64,000 nt of DNA from an uncultured Candidatus Poseidoniales archaeon (lineage in GTDB: Archaea > Thermoplasmatota > Poseidoniia > Poseidoniales > Poseidoniaceae). The notes under the pieces were generated by a model. The model searched no databases. It was not told the origin of the DNA and saw only the letters and a list, made by a program, of their open reading frames with translations. The stretch lies in NCBI GenBank assembly GCA_905182125.1, contig CAJJAV010000009.1, forward strand, positions 41,332-105,331. The letters run 5' to 3'. Positions within the stretch are counted from its first letter, which is position 1; each line of letters starts with the position of its first letter. Positions 45,587 through 54,089 of the stretch are shown here, piece after piece. Made by a program: the position numbers and the translations under genes.

Positions 45587-47083
45587 ATGAGTACCTATGA
45601 CGACTTCATTGTTGCAGTGAAAGACATCCATCGACTTCAAGCCCTTCAAGGTCACCTCGGGTGGGACCGTGAAACCATCATGCCCGAAAAGGGAGCGGCT
45701 GCTCGAGCGGACATGCTCTCTTGGCTCGCTAAGGAAGCTCACGCCCGTTTGATTGCGCCTTCGCTTGGTGTGATGCTCGATGCTTTGGAAACCACCGAAG
45801 GCCTCGATGAGGACCAACAAGCCAATGTGAGTGAAATGCGCCGTGCCTATGACAAGGCCGTCAAGTTGCCAGAACAGTTTGTTGCAGATTACGCTCACTG
45901 TAAGTCCGAAGCCATGATGGTATGGCAAAAGGCCCGAGAAGCATCAGACTTCTCTGTTTTTGAACCTCATTTGGAGCGTTTGATCAGCATGACAAAAGAG
46001 AAAATTGCTTACCTTGACGTCGAAGGTACGCCCTATGATGCGCTCCTCGATGAATTCGAAGTGGGTATGAAAGTGGAAGACTACGATCCATTATTCGCAG
46101 GCTTGAGGCAACGGCTCGTCCCCCTTTTGGACAGCATTATGGCTGCTAAAGTCAACACACCGGACCCCCAGTGGCCTGAAGGGTTGAATTTCCCAATCGA
46201 TGCTCAAACGGACTTCTGTACCAAGGTTTCAGAAGCCATGGGTTTTGATTTTCAAGCAGGGCGGATGGATGCCTCCACCCACCCCTTTTCTGCAGGTTTA
46301 TGGCCCGGTGACACCCGTTTTACAACCCGCTATGACCTCAGCGAACCCTTCTCTTGCTTGTACGGCGTCATGCATGAAACAGGACATGCTCTCTACGAGC
46401 AAGGATTGGGGACAGAGCATGCTTACACACCCCGTGGGGCAGCAGTCTCCCTTGGAGTCCATGAGTCGCAGAGCCGCTTCTGGGAGAATCAAATCGGACG
46501 AACACCCGCTTTTTGGGAGGTCGCTTTGCCCTGGTTCAAAGAACACTTTCCGGATGCACCATCATGGGATCCTGCAACCTTGAATCGAATCGCCAATAAG
46601 GTGTCCACAGGATTTGTCCGTGTCGAAGCTGATGAAGTCACCTACAACCTCCACGTCATGCTTCGCTATGAAATTGAGAAGCAATTATTCAACGGAGATC
46701 TTGCGGTCAAAGACCTTCCTCACGCTTGGAACACGATGTTTCAAGAATGGTTTGGAGTCGAGGTACCGAACGATCGACTTGGTTGCCTTCAAGACATTCA
46801 TTGGTCGATGGGGGCGTTTGGTTACTTCCCCACCTATACCCTTGGTAATCTCTACGCAGCACAACTGCTTGAGTCAATGGCAGAAGACCTCGGAGACATC
46901 GATGCGCTTGTTTCCTCGGGTGATTGGTCGCCTCTCTTGCAGTGGCTCCGTCCTAAAATTCACGCCCAAGGCAGCAAGATGTCGCCATCAAAACTTATCG
47001 AGCATGCAACCGGAAGTGAGCCAAGCCCAGAGCCGTTCTTGCGTTATGTTGAATCAAAATATGGCCGCTTGTACGACCTTTGA
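45587..47083 (+). CDS. M32-family (Taq) zinc carboxypeptidase
   Basis: 498 residues, the full length of M32 carboxypeptidases. The zinc-binding HETGH (His263, Glu264, His267) is in a long helix, and the third ligand glutamate follows in GVHESQSRFWEN. Other conserved blocks are PGDTRFTTRYD, EADEVTYNLHVMLRYE and GCLQDIHWSMGAFGYFPTYTLGN. It releases C-terminal residues from peptides. It starts very close to the divergent aminopeptidase gene and ends two bases from the convergent membrane protein gene. Confidence 0.95.
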   Translation: MSTYDDFIVAVKDIHRLQALQGHLGWDRETIMPEKGAAARADMLSWLAKEAHARLIAPSLGVMLDALETTEGLDEDQQANVSEMRRAYDKAVKLPEQFVADYAHCKSEAMMVWQKAREASDFSVFEPHLERLISMTKEKIAYLDVEGTPYDALLDEFEVGMKVEDYDPLFAGLRQRLVPLLDSIMAAKVNTPDPQWPEGLNFPIDAQTDFCTKVSEAMGFDFQAGRMDASTHPFSAGLWPGDTRFTTRYDLSEPFSCLYGVMHETGHALYEQGLGTEHAYTPRGAAVSLGVHESQSRFWENQIGRTPAFWEVALPWFKEHFPDAPSWDPATLNRIANKVSTGFVRVEADEVTYNLHVMLRYEIEKQLFNGDLAVKDLPHAWNTMFQEWFGVEVPNDRLGCLQDIHWSMGAFGYFPTYTLGNLYAAQLLESMAEDLGDIDALVSSGDWSPLLQWLRPKIHAQGSKMSPSKLIEHATGSEPSPEPFLRYVESKYGRLYDL

Positions 47084-47085
47084 TC

Positions 47086-47370
47086 TCACTCTTCTTCACC
47101 GAGTATGGAATTCATGCGGGATGTCAAATCATTGATGGCATCCATCAAGTCATTGGTTCGGTCATCTTCATGACCCGTACCGAAAGAGATTCCAAGCAGG
47201 GTAACCATTGCACCTGAGAGCATCAAAAGGGATGGGATGTACACGTCAGCTGCGGTCATAGCAGGATCTGTTGATTGGACCCAGCCCATTGCTGCGCCGA
47301 TGATAAACAGCAGTACGCCAATAATCACCTGTTGATATCCTTCTCCAATATTTTCTTCAATCCAACTCAT
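47086..47370 (-). CDS. Small two-helix membrane protein, unknown
   Basis: 94 residues with two hydrophobic helices (about 14-34 and 48-68) and a charged C-terminal end (NDLMDAINDLTSRMNSILGEEE) that may form a helical pair. Not recognised. An ATAATACTAAATG-like stretch at about 47407-47419 (minus strand) could be its promoter. It stands between the M32 carboxypeptidase and dihydroorotase genes. Confidence 0.5.
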   Translation of the reverse strand: MSWIEENIGEGYQQVIIGVLLFIIGAAMGWVQSTDPAMTAADVYIPSLLMLSGAMVTLLGISFGTGHEDDRTNDLMDAINDLTSRMNSILGEEE

Positions 47371-47451
47371 GCAGGGTTCCTCAAGTGGGTGACGATTGTG
47401 TTGGCATTTAGTATTATCTCGTGAGTTTGGAAATGAACCGCTTATTGCGAT

Positions 47452-48870
47452 TCAATTCCATGCCGTCATTCGAATCGGCTTTCCAGTTTGACCAGGTTCA
47501 ACGAGCAGTTGCCCTTTTGGACCTGTTGCAGATGTCCGTTCAAACACTGGAACACCACCAACAATGGTTACGATTGGCCAGCCAACCAGTTCTTGCCCTC
47601 GGAAAGGACTCCAAGCGACTCTGGACCAAGCGTTTTTGTCTTCGACGACGATTGCGTTGGTCATGTCGACAAGGACGAGGTCAGCGTCGTAACCAGCAAC
47701 CAGTTGCCCCTTGTTTTCCATGTTGTAACATGCTGCAACATTTGTTGACATCCAACGGACCACATCTTCAATTGTGCAACGGCCTTTGTGTGCGTGCGTG
47801 AGCATGACTGGTAGAGATGTTCCAACGCCAGGCATACCGCTTGGTGCAGCCGGGAATCCAGCTGCTTTCGCTTCCAAGGTGTGGGGTGCGTGATCTGTAG
47901 CGATGCATTGGATGGTCCCATCGTGGATGCGGCGCCAGAGGATGTCGAAATCCTCTTGATATCGAATTGGTGGATTCATTTTCAACCGAACCCCTTCCTT
48001 TTCCACATCGACATCGGTGAACGTGAGGTGTTGCGGCAAGACTTCTGTTGTAATGATTGCTCGTCCGTCAGCGGTGCCAGGTAAGGTGGTTCGACCGGCC
48101 AACCAATCAGCCTCAAGACCAGAGGTCAGGTGGAGAACGTGCAAACGATGGCGATGTGTTTCGGCGAGTTCAACCGCCAATTGGGTGGCCAAGAGTGCCG
48201 TGACATCATCCCGCCATTCGGCGTGAGCAGCCATGTCGGTTCGATCTTTGAAGTCAGGATACCGTTCATTCAACCGGTCTTCATCCTCGGCGTGGACTGC
48301 AATTAATCCCCCAGTGGATGCGAAAATGGTGTTGAGCGCTTCTCTTTCATTGACAAGCAGTGTGCCAGTCGAGGAGCCCATGAAGACCTTGACACCACAG
48401 ATTCCAGGTATGGCAATTGGGGCTTCTGGTGTCCCTACAGCTTCTTGCAGATCACTCAGATTTGTTGGTGTCGCACCGATGAAAAATCCATAATTGTTGA
48501 CGCACTTTACGGCTGCGCTATCGAGTTTCATTTGCATACCTTCCAAATTTGTGATGGCTGGATTGTTGTTCGGCATGTCCAAGAAAGAGGTGACACCGCC
48601 ACTAACAGCTGCTGCTGAGCCGCTACCAAGGTCCTCCCTTTCCGGTTGGCCAGGTTCTCTGAAGTGGACTTGTGGATCGATGGCTCCTGGGAGCAGGTGC
48701 AATCCGGTCGCATCGATGATGCGTTCATCAGGCATGGCTTCGAGACCGCCATCTGTTGCGATGTCAGTGATCATACCGTTCTCGACGCGCAAATCACCAA
48801 TCATGGTGCCCTCAGGGAGCACCATTGTGGCGTTTAAGATGAGCAGATTCCCTTGATGTTCATGGTCCAT
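47452..48870 (-). CDS. pyrC: Dihydroorotase
   Basis: 472 residues from the ATG at 48870. It closes carbamoyl-aspartate to dihydroorotate in pyrimidine synthesis. The amidohydrolase barrel shows IDPQVHFREPG at the start of the metal site, the carbamylated lysine region ICGVKVFMGSSTGTLLV, GLIAVHAEDE, VLHLTS and CIATDHAPHT. The first metal-site histidine (usually DxHxH) reads Gln here; the same Gln-Val-His variant is known from some bacterial dihydroorotases, so activity is still probable. It is the last gene of the minus-strand run after the MogA-like gene, 55 bases away. Allantoinase is the main alternative. Confidence 0.88.
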   Translation of the reverse strand: MDHEHQGNLLILNATMVLPEGTMIGDLRVENGMITDIATDGGLEAMPDERIIDATGLHLLPGAIDPQVHFREPGQPEREDLGSGSAAAVSGGVTSFLDMPNNNPAITNLEGMQMKLDSAAVKCVNNYGFFIGATPTNLSDLQEAVGTPEAPIAIPGICGVKVFMGSSTGTLLVNEREALNTIFASTGGLIAVHAEDEDRLNERYPDFKDRTDMAAHAEWRDDVTALLATQLAVELAETHRHRLHVLHLTSGLEADWLAGRTTLPGTADGRAIITTEVLPQHLTFTDVDVEKEGVRLKMNPPIRYQEDFDILWRRIHDGTIQCIATDHAPHTLEAKAAGFPAAPSGMPGVGTSLPVMLTHAHKGRCTIEDVVRWMSTNVAACYNMENKGQLVAGYDADLVLVDMTNAIVVEDKNAWSRVAWSPFRGQELVGWPIVTIVGGVPVFERTSATGPKGQLLVEPGQTGKPIRMTAWN

Positions 48871-48925
48871 GCCCCCCTGTTCAATGAATCCACTCAATGA
48901 ACCCTTCGACCGGAAGGGCTCGAGG

Positions 48926-49537
48926 TCATCGACGTCGTGCTGACGCAGGTCTGAAGGCAGTGCATACTTCATCGATGGTGTCAATGTAAGGTCCACCAAG
49001 CAAATCAACGCAGTATGGTACGGCGCGCCACAGCTCATCGATGGTTTCACGAATGGATTTCGGACGCCCTGGGAGATTGAACACCAAGGCAGTTCCACGC
49101 GTCCCTCCAATCTGTCGCGATAAGATAGCGGTCGGTACGAACTTCAGTGAGATTGCACGCATCTGTTCACCGAATCCCGGGAGCATGCGATCCAAGATAT
49201 CTTCTGTCGCTTCCGGTGTAACATCCCTTGGCGAGGGACCTGTGCCTCCAGTGGTGACGACAACATCACAACCGAGGTGATCGATCAGCTCAATCAAGGT
49301 CGCTGAGATGTCATCACGCTCATCGGGGACACACCGATAGTGAACCGTGCACGGGCTTGCAATTGCTTGCTCAAGGAACGCTAGGATTGCAGGCCCTCCC
49401 TCGTCTTGGTAGGCACCTTCGCTGGCACGGTCGCTGACCGTCACAATCCCGATTGTAGCAGGTTGGCCTACATGGCCGTCACGGCCAAGGGTGTTGGTGA
49501 GTGCTTCCATGACCAGTCCCTCATCACTGTTCGCCAT
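48926..49537 (-). CDS. MogA/MoaB-family molybdopterin adenylyltransferase-like protein
   Basis: 203 residues from the ATG at 49537, overlapping the end of the upstream gene by 14 bases; ATG 49510 is the alternative. The molybdopterin-binding fold shows IGIVTVSDRASEGAYQDEGG, VVTTGGTGPSPRDVTPEAT and GTRGTALVFNLPGRPKSI. It would adenylate molybdopterin before metal insertion. The C-terminal end (FRPASARRR) is basic. No other molybdenum-cofactor genes are visible here, so it stands apart from that pathway's usual operon. It is probably translated with the large membrane protein upstream. Confidence 0.85.
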   Translation of the reverse strand: MANSDEGLVMEALTNTLGRDGHVGQPATIGIVTVSDRASEGAYQDEGGPAILAFLEQAIASPCTVHYRCVPDERDDISATLIELIDHLGCDVVVTTGGTGPSPRDVTPEATEDILDRMLPGFGEQMRAISLKFVPTAILSRQIGGTRGTALVFNLPGRPKSIRETIDELWRAVPYCVDLLGGPYIDTIDEVCTAFRPASARRR

Positions 49538-51638
49538 ATTTGGCTTGGATGTTGGCATGGAAGTTGTCGAGAAGAGTGTCCTCAAACAATTCCGTCTGTC
49601 GACGCATCTTGGTTGAGCGGATGTGCAAGAAAGCAGCAGCTACGAAGACGATAATCATCAATGGAATAACGGCTTCCAGTTTGTATTGGTGCATGAATTT
49701 CACAATGCCTTCCGCAGTGTAAGCCCAGGTAACCGAAGCGATTGAGCCACCAATGAAGGTGGCTGAGAGCACGCGCATGAAGTTCATACGCGACAGGAGG
49801 CCGAGCATAGCGCCGACAAGAACTCCAGAGGCCATGAACGGGATCCATACAAACACGATCAGGCCCCAGAAGCCCCACTTGTTGATCATTTCACGCTTTT
49901 CATTGGCCATGTATTCGACGGTTGACAACGTGTTGCCGAGGAGCTTTGTTTGAAGCATCTTGCCACCGAGGCCGTCTTGCTTTGCCACAGCAACAATTCG
50001 CTCGTCACTGTTGGCAGCTCGTTCCACTCGGCCGGCGCCAGATCGGTCGGCAAGCGTGGAGACTTGATTGCGTCCCTTGACAATCAAGTCCTGGGATCCG
50101 AGCAATTCAGCGTTTCGTTTTGAGATGAATCGATGCAACTCAGTCTGGACCTCATCGCGGGTTTTCTTGAACCTGAAGAACGCGAACCGTTGTGTTGGAC
50201 GATAGATGACAGAGACGAAAATCACTCGGTCATCGCTGGTAACCACTGCGCCTTCCATGGACAGGTCATTGCGGCGAGCAAAGAACAGTTCGAGGCTCTC
50301 CCGTACTTCGTCTTCGACCCTTGAAAGGGTGTGAAGTTCCGAAAAGAAAGAAGAATAATTCTGTGTTGCTTCAGGATCTTCGTCCGCAGAAGTCCCGATA
50401 CCGACACCGGAGTCGAAGTCAATGCCCTGGTTGATACCAATCGTTCTGACGGTCAGTTGGACTGGCTTAAAGACCCTGAAAAGGGCAAATTCATCGAGAA
50501 TCTCTCGCAAAACCTCAGCGCGAACATCCTTGCTGTCTGAAAGTGTTGATTCTGTGTTTTTGTAGGGGACCATGATGTCGATTGACAATTCACGAGGTTC
50601 TAATTTGTACAGCTCCCAATCCACATCAATGTGCAAGCGAGTCGCTGTTTTTGATAGGATATCTTCGACCAAACGAGCGATGTGAGTTCGTGAGAGAATA
50701 TCGTCACTGTCTTGGTGGTAGATTTTGTACATCAACGGGTAGATTACAAGCAACGTAATGGCCGATAGCGAAAGGGAAGTGAACGCCATCCACCATGCAG
50801 GAATTCCAGCAGAACCGCCGGACAGCATTGCTGTTTCACGGCCACCACCGATTTCGGCACCGATCAGGATGTAGCCCCAATCGCCCAAATCTTGCACACT
50901 CCAACATGAGCGAGCACCGGTGTCAGTGACCCTGATTTCGGTCTTTGTATCATCGTCAACAAAGGGAAGGAAGGCGAGGGCTTGTTTGGAAGTGGAGATT
51001 TCAAATTCAAGCGTTTTCGAAATTTCTTCGCCACCGAGCACAACCGTAGCATTGGCGTCAGAAATGTCTGACTGATTGTAGACCTCAGCAGTGAATGTGA
51101 CGGAGTAATGGCCTTCGGGCAGGTCTGTGTAAGGAGCGCGATAGTAGGTCCGTCCTGTGTCTGAACTGCCCTTGATTTTCACCGAAGACACCGTGGAATT
51201 TGTGTTGCTCCATCCTGCCGTGTCTTCATCCATGGACTCGAACGTGTAGGTCAGGGATGCATAGCCTTCTGGAAGGTTGTGTCCAGACAGTGAGAATGCA
51301 TCCACTTCTTCATTCGGGAACATGTGAATCCAAGGTTCATCAGTGATTTCTTCACATTCACCACCGATGTCGAGGAAGGTCTTCGAAGCAGCATGGTCTA
51401 AAGCGGTCGACTCGCCTAACATTCCTGCAGACATTGAGAAGATCATCAGAGCATAAACGGCACAGTAAACAATGCCACCAAACAAAACGAAGTTTTCCTT
51501 ATTGGCAAAAACACTTCGTCCTGAGCCACCGTTTCGACGGAGTCGAATGACATCGAGTTCTTTGCTGGTTTTGTCCCGGCGAGCCTCGTGTTCTGAAGCA
51601 TCTGTATGAGGGTGATTCTCCTCACTCTTTCCGCCCAT
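49524..51638 (-). CDS. Large membrane protein with small-multidrug-export-like C-terminal helices
   Basis: 704 residues from the ATG at 51638 (a TTG at 51662 also fits). One helix at about 50-72, an extracellular beta-rich part to about 270, a second membrane helix near 280-300, then a cytoplasmic domain (about 310-590) and three closing helices (about 595-685; WGFWGLIVFVWIPFMASGVLVG, LSRMNFMRVLSATFIGGSIAS). The closing helices resemble the putative small multidrug export family (sm_multidrug_ex/COG2426), weakly. The whole architecture is not one I recognise. It leads a minus-strand operon with the MogA-like gene and dihydroorotase. A CCTAAAAATCC box at about 51706-51717 (minus strand) may be the promoter. 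Confidence 0.6.
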   Translation of the reverse strand: MGGKSEENHPHTDASEHEARRDKTSKELDVIRLRRNGGSGRSVFANKENFVLFGGIVYCAVYALMIFSMSAGMLGESTALDHAASKTFLDIGGECEEITDEPWIHMFPNEEVDAFSLSGHNLPEGYASLTYTFESMDEDTAGWSNTNSTVSSVKIKGSSDTGRTYYRAPYTDLPEGHYSVTFTAEVYNQSDISDANATVVLGGEEISKTLEFEISTSKQALAFLPFVDDDTKTEIRVTDTGARSCWSVQDLGDWGYILIGAEIGGGRETAMLSGGSAGIPAWWMAFTSLSLSAITLLVIYPLMYKIYHQDSDDILSRTHIARLVEDILSKTATRLHIDVDWELYKLEPRELSIDIMVPYKNTESTLSDSKDVRAEVLREILDEFALFRVFKPVQLTVRTIGINQGIDFDSGVGIGTSADEDPEATQNYSSFFSELHTLSRVEDEVRESLELFFARRNDLSMEGAVVTSDDRVIFVSVIYRPTQRFAFFRFKKTRDEVQTELHRFISKRNAELLGSQDLIVKGRNQVSTLADRSGAGRVERAANSDERIVAVAKQDGLGGKMLQTKLLGNTLSTVEYMANEKREMINKWGFWGLIVFVWIPFMASGVLVGAMLGLLSRMNFMRVLSATFIGGSIASVTWAYTAEGIVKFMHQYKLEAVIPLMIIVFVAAAFLHIRSTKMRRQTELFEDTLLDNFHANIQAKYGEQ

Positions 51639-51759
51639 GCTCAAGAGAAGAGGTTCAACCAAATGAACCCAACGATGGCTGTTTCAAGCAAAGGTGTGAT
51701 TGATATGGATTTTTAGGTCAAATAACAACATCTAGCTTCCGCTCAAATGTGCGACGAGG

Positions 51760-51832
51760 TGGGTCAGGCCGGACTTGAACCAGCGACCTCGGCATCTTCA
51801 GTGCCGCGCTCTCCCAACTAAGCTACTGACCC
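51760..51832 (-). tRNA. tRNA-Phe (GAA)
   Basis: A 73-base cloverleaf on the minus strand. The acceptor stem GGGTCAG pairs perfectly with CTGACCC, the D arm carries TAGCTTAGTTGGGAGAGC, the anticodon stem is CGGCA/TGCCG with loop CTGAAGA (anticodon GAA, position 37 = G), and the T arm has GCTGG-TTCAAGT-CCGGC. The discriminator is A. The CCA end is not encoded (CCT follows). There is no intron. G37 next to the GAA anticodon is the substrate for wyosine-type modification, consistent with the taw2 gene in this window. Confidence 0.95.
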
Positions 51833-51855
51833 GTGCAACTTGGCGATGACGCCTG

Positions 51856-51866
51856 CCATATCAAGG
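51856..51866 (-). promoter_or_regulatory. Putative TATA box of the tRNA-Phe gene
   Basis: CTTGATATGG on the minus strand lies 24-34 bases before the 5' end of the tRNA, the expected distance for archaeal TATA-box recognition. It is a weak match to the consensus. Confidence 0.35.
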
Positions 51867-51887
51867 CTTCCGCCCGAACAACATGCC

Positions 51888-52712
51888 TCACTCAATGCCG
51901 TCTAGAATCGCTACTTGTGCATCGAAGAGAGCTTCGAGGCCACCATCGGCAGAAGCAAGAAGAGCAACCAGTTCTTCGCCCGAAAAGGTCGATTCTTCAC
52001 CGGTTCCTTGGATTTCGACATACTTCCCATCGCTGGTTTTGACAACGTTCATATCGACGTCAGCGTTTGAGTCCAGGATATAATCTAAGTCCAGGAAGAC
52101 ATCGCCGTCGATCAAACCAACGGAGATTGCTGCAAGGTCATGAGGAATCACGCTGTTTTCGTGGTTCGTTGCCTCAGTCTTTGAGAGGGAGGGTGCGGTC
52201 CAGCCATTGCGTCGTTCGTCTTCTGTTGGGCGCATGTCCAAAGGCAGACATTCGCCACGGGCGATGAGGCGTCGGACGGCGAGGCGAAGTGCAATGTTTG
52301 CAGCGGTGATGGAGGCACAGCGGGTGCCACCGTCGGCGTTGAGTACGTCGCAATCAACATTGAGTGCGACAGGCCCCAGTGCTTCCAAATCGACAGCAGC
52401 ACGAAGGGAACGTGCAATCAAGCGCTCGATTTCTTGGGTGCGGCCTTTTGCGCCACGTCGCTCACGGCGGAAGCGTGAATCAGTGGAACCAGGAAGGAGG
52501 GAGTACTCTGCATGAACCCAACCCTTTGTTGAATCGCGTGGAAACCAACCCGGGAGACGGGATTCCTTGGTGCAGCAAGCCAAAATCACCGTGTCGCCTT
52601 GGCGATAGAGGATTGAAGCGAGGGCGTTGGGTGTGAAATCGATCTCGACTTCGACCGCTCGCATTTCGTTTGCATCTCGGTCGGTGTTAAATCCGGTCTT
52701 GAATTTGGCCAT
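51888..52712 (-). CDS. rph: Bacterial-type RNase PH (3'-5' phosphorolytic exoribonuclease)
   Basis: 274 residues. It has the bacterial RNase PH blocks, not those of archaeal Rrp41: GWVHAEYSLLPGSTDSRFRRE, GRTQEIERLIARSLRAAVDL, DCDVLNADGGTRCASITAAN, and LDLDYILDSNADVDMNVV ending in the GEESTFSGEEL region. It trims tRNA 3' ends and some RNAs by phosphorolysis. The protein is about 35 residues longer than usual, because of an insert around LDMRPTEDERRNGWTAP. Bacterial ancestry in an archaeal context suggests transfer. It sits beside tRNA-Phe and is divergent from the thiolase. Confidence 0.9.
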   Translation of the reverse strand: MAKFKTGFNTDRDANEMRAVEVEIDFTPNALASILYRQGDTVILACCTKESRLPGWFPRDSTKGWVHAEYSLLPGSTDSRFRRERRGAKGRTQEIERLIARSLRAAVDLEALGPVALNVDCDVLNADGGTRCASITAANIALRLAVRRLIARGECLPLDMRPTEDERRNGWTAPSLSKTEATNHENSVIPHDLAAISVGLIDGDVFLDLDYILDSNADVDMNVVKTSDGKYVEIQGTGEESTFSGEELVALLASADGGLEALFDAQVAILDGIE

Positions 52713-52760
52713 ACCTCTGCCAGCACCTCCCCATCATCAAGGCTTCTCCCTTGTTTTGGA

Positions 52761-52771
52761 TAATTTTTTAG
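52761..52771 (+). promoter_or_regulatory. TATA-like box of the thiolase gene
   Basis: TAATTTTTTAG ends about 33 bases before the ATG at 52804 and is the only A/T-rich block in the gap. It fits a short-leader archaeal promoter. Confidence 0.45.
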
Positions 52772-52803
52772 TCGCGCACATTGAAGAATAATGTCTCATT
52801 GGA

Positions 52804-54003
52804 ATGGTTATGCCTCAGCCAAAGGTCGCCATTTGCGCCATCGCTCGAACCCCAATTGGCAAGTTCATGGGATCCCTCGCAGGCTTTACCGCGGTCGAAC
52901 TCGGCGTCTTAGCCGTCAAGGAACTGTGCCAACGAGCTGGCATTGTTGCTTCCTCGGGTGTTGTTGACGAAGTCATCTTTGGTCAAGTGCTCCAAGCTGG
53001 TGCAGGACAGAATCCAGCACGCCAAGTTGCCTTGGGCGCTGGCTTGCCCTACTCGACGGGTTCGGTAACGGTGAACAAGGTGTGTGGAAGTTCCCTCAAA
53101 GCAGCCATGATGGCAGCGAACAGCATCCGTGCTGGAGAATACAAAGCCATTATCGCAGGAGGCATGGAGAGCATGTCAAATGCTCCACATCTGCTCAAGA
53201 ACCATCGCAAAGGTTCCAAAATGGGTGATTCAACCCTCATCGATTCGATGATTCACGACGGCCTTTGGGATGGTTACAACAACGTGCACATGGGCACAAC
53301 TGGTGAAACGATTGCAGAAGAATGCAACATCTCACGAGCAGATTCCGACGCTTATGCTGCACGCAGCCAACAACGTGCTGCAACTGCCCAAGCCAACGGA
53401 TGGTTTGATTGGGAAACATTTGCTATAGAACTCCCACAACGCCGTGGCGATCCAATTCAATTCACCCACGATGAAGGGGTCCGACCAAACACCACGAAAT
53501 CGTCTTTATCAGGTCTCCGTGCTGTGTTTAAAAACGACGGACAGGTGACAGCAGGCAACGCCAGTACCCTCAACGATGGGGCAAGTGCAATGCTGCTTGC
53601 AGATGCTGATTTCGCTCTTGAACAAGGTTGGGAAATCTTGGCTTATGTCGACGATTATTGCACCAGCGGTGTTGAACCTGCACGCGTGATGAGCGCCCCG
53701 ATTACAGCGGTTCAAATGTTGCTTGAACGCAATAATTTAGACGTGTTGGATGTCGACATCTATGAACACAATGAAGCCTTTGCTTCAGCCTCGTGCTCCG
53801 TTGCTCAGGAGTTGAACATTCCCGATGATCGTTTCAATCTTCATGGAGGCGCTGTGAGTTTGGGTCATCCATTGGGCGCAAGTGGCACCCGTTGTTTGAT
53901 CACCATGCTCGGTGTCATGCGTCGACTTGAATCCACTTCTGGTATCGTAACGCTCTGTCTCGGTGGTGGCAACGCAGTTGCCATGCTCGTTCGGCGCGCC
54001 TGA
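52804..54003 (+). CDS. Acetyl-CoA acetyltransferase / thiolase
   Basis: 399 residues from the ATG at 52804 (a second in-frame ATG is six bases on). The catalytic set of degradative or biosynthetic thiolases is complete: Cys94 in NKVCGSSLKA, His355 in SLGHPLGASGTR, and the second cysteine Cys385 in LCLGGGNA. NEAFA and the GGMESMSNAP strand are also present. It condenses or cleaves acyl-CoA, either at the end of fatty-acid oxidation or at the start of the mevalonate pathway; genome context here does not decide. A stem-loop with T-run follows the stop. Confidence 0.93.
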   Translation: MVMPQPKVAICAIARTPIGKFMGSLAGFTAVELGVLAVKELCQRAGIVASSGVVDEVIFGQVLQAGAGQNPARQVALGAGLPYSTGSVTVNKVCGSSLKAAMMAANSIRAGEYKAIIAGGMESMSNAPHLLKNHRKGSKMGDSTLIDSMIHDGLWDGYNNVHMGTTGETIAEECNISRADSDAYAARSQQRAATAQANGWFDWETFAIELPQRRGDPIQFTHDEGVRPNTTKSSLSGLRAVFKNDGQVTAGNASTLNDGASAMLLADADFALEQGWEILAYVDDYCTSGVEPARVMSAPITAVQMLLERNNLDVLDVDIYEHNEAFASASCSVAQELNIPDDRFNLHGGAVSLGHPLGASGTRCLITMLGVMRRLESTSGIVTLCLGGGNAVAMLVRRA

Positions 54004-54017
54004 TGTGGAACGGAGGA

Positions 54018-54036
54018 GCCCAAAAGGGCGTTTTTT
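54018..54036 (+). terminator. Hairpin plus T-run after the thiolase gene
   Basis: GCCC-AAAA-GGGC (54018-54029) followed by G and a run of six T. The short stem and T-run are consistent with transcription termination; archaeal terminators mostly rely on the T-run itself. Confidence 0.5.
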
Positions 54037-54047
54037 CATACTGGTGG

Positions 54048-54057
54048 TTCTAAATAG
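54048..54057 (+). promoter_or_regulatory. TATA-like box of the DEAD-box helicase gene
   Basis: TTCTAAATAG lies about 33-42 bases before the GTG at 54090, immediately downstream of the thiolase terminator. Confidence 0.4.
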
Positions 54058-54089
54058 GGCCGGATGGCGGCCTTGAACGAGGTGGGTGT

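Noticed and set aside
45476..45928. N-terminal extension of the M29-type aminopeptidase to base 45928
   Set aside because: It would overlap the start of the M32 carboxypeptidase by more than 300 bases and has no resemblance to the family; the ATG at 45475 gives a normal protein.
47452..48870. Loss of the first metal-site histidine (Gln in DPQVHFR) as proof of an inactive dihydroorotase
   Set aside because: The same Gln-Val-His variant occurs in some bacterial dihydroorotases that are otherwise complete, and all other catalytic motifs are present.
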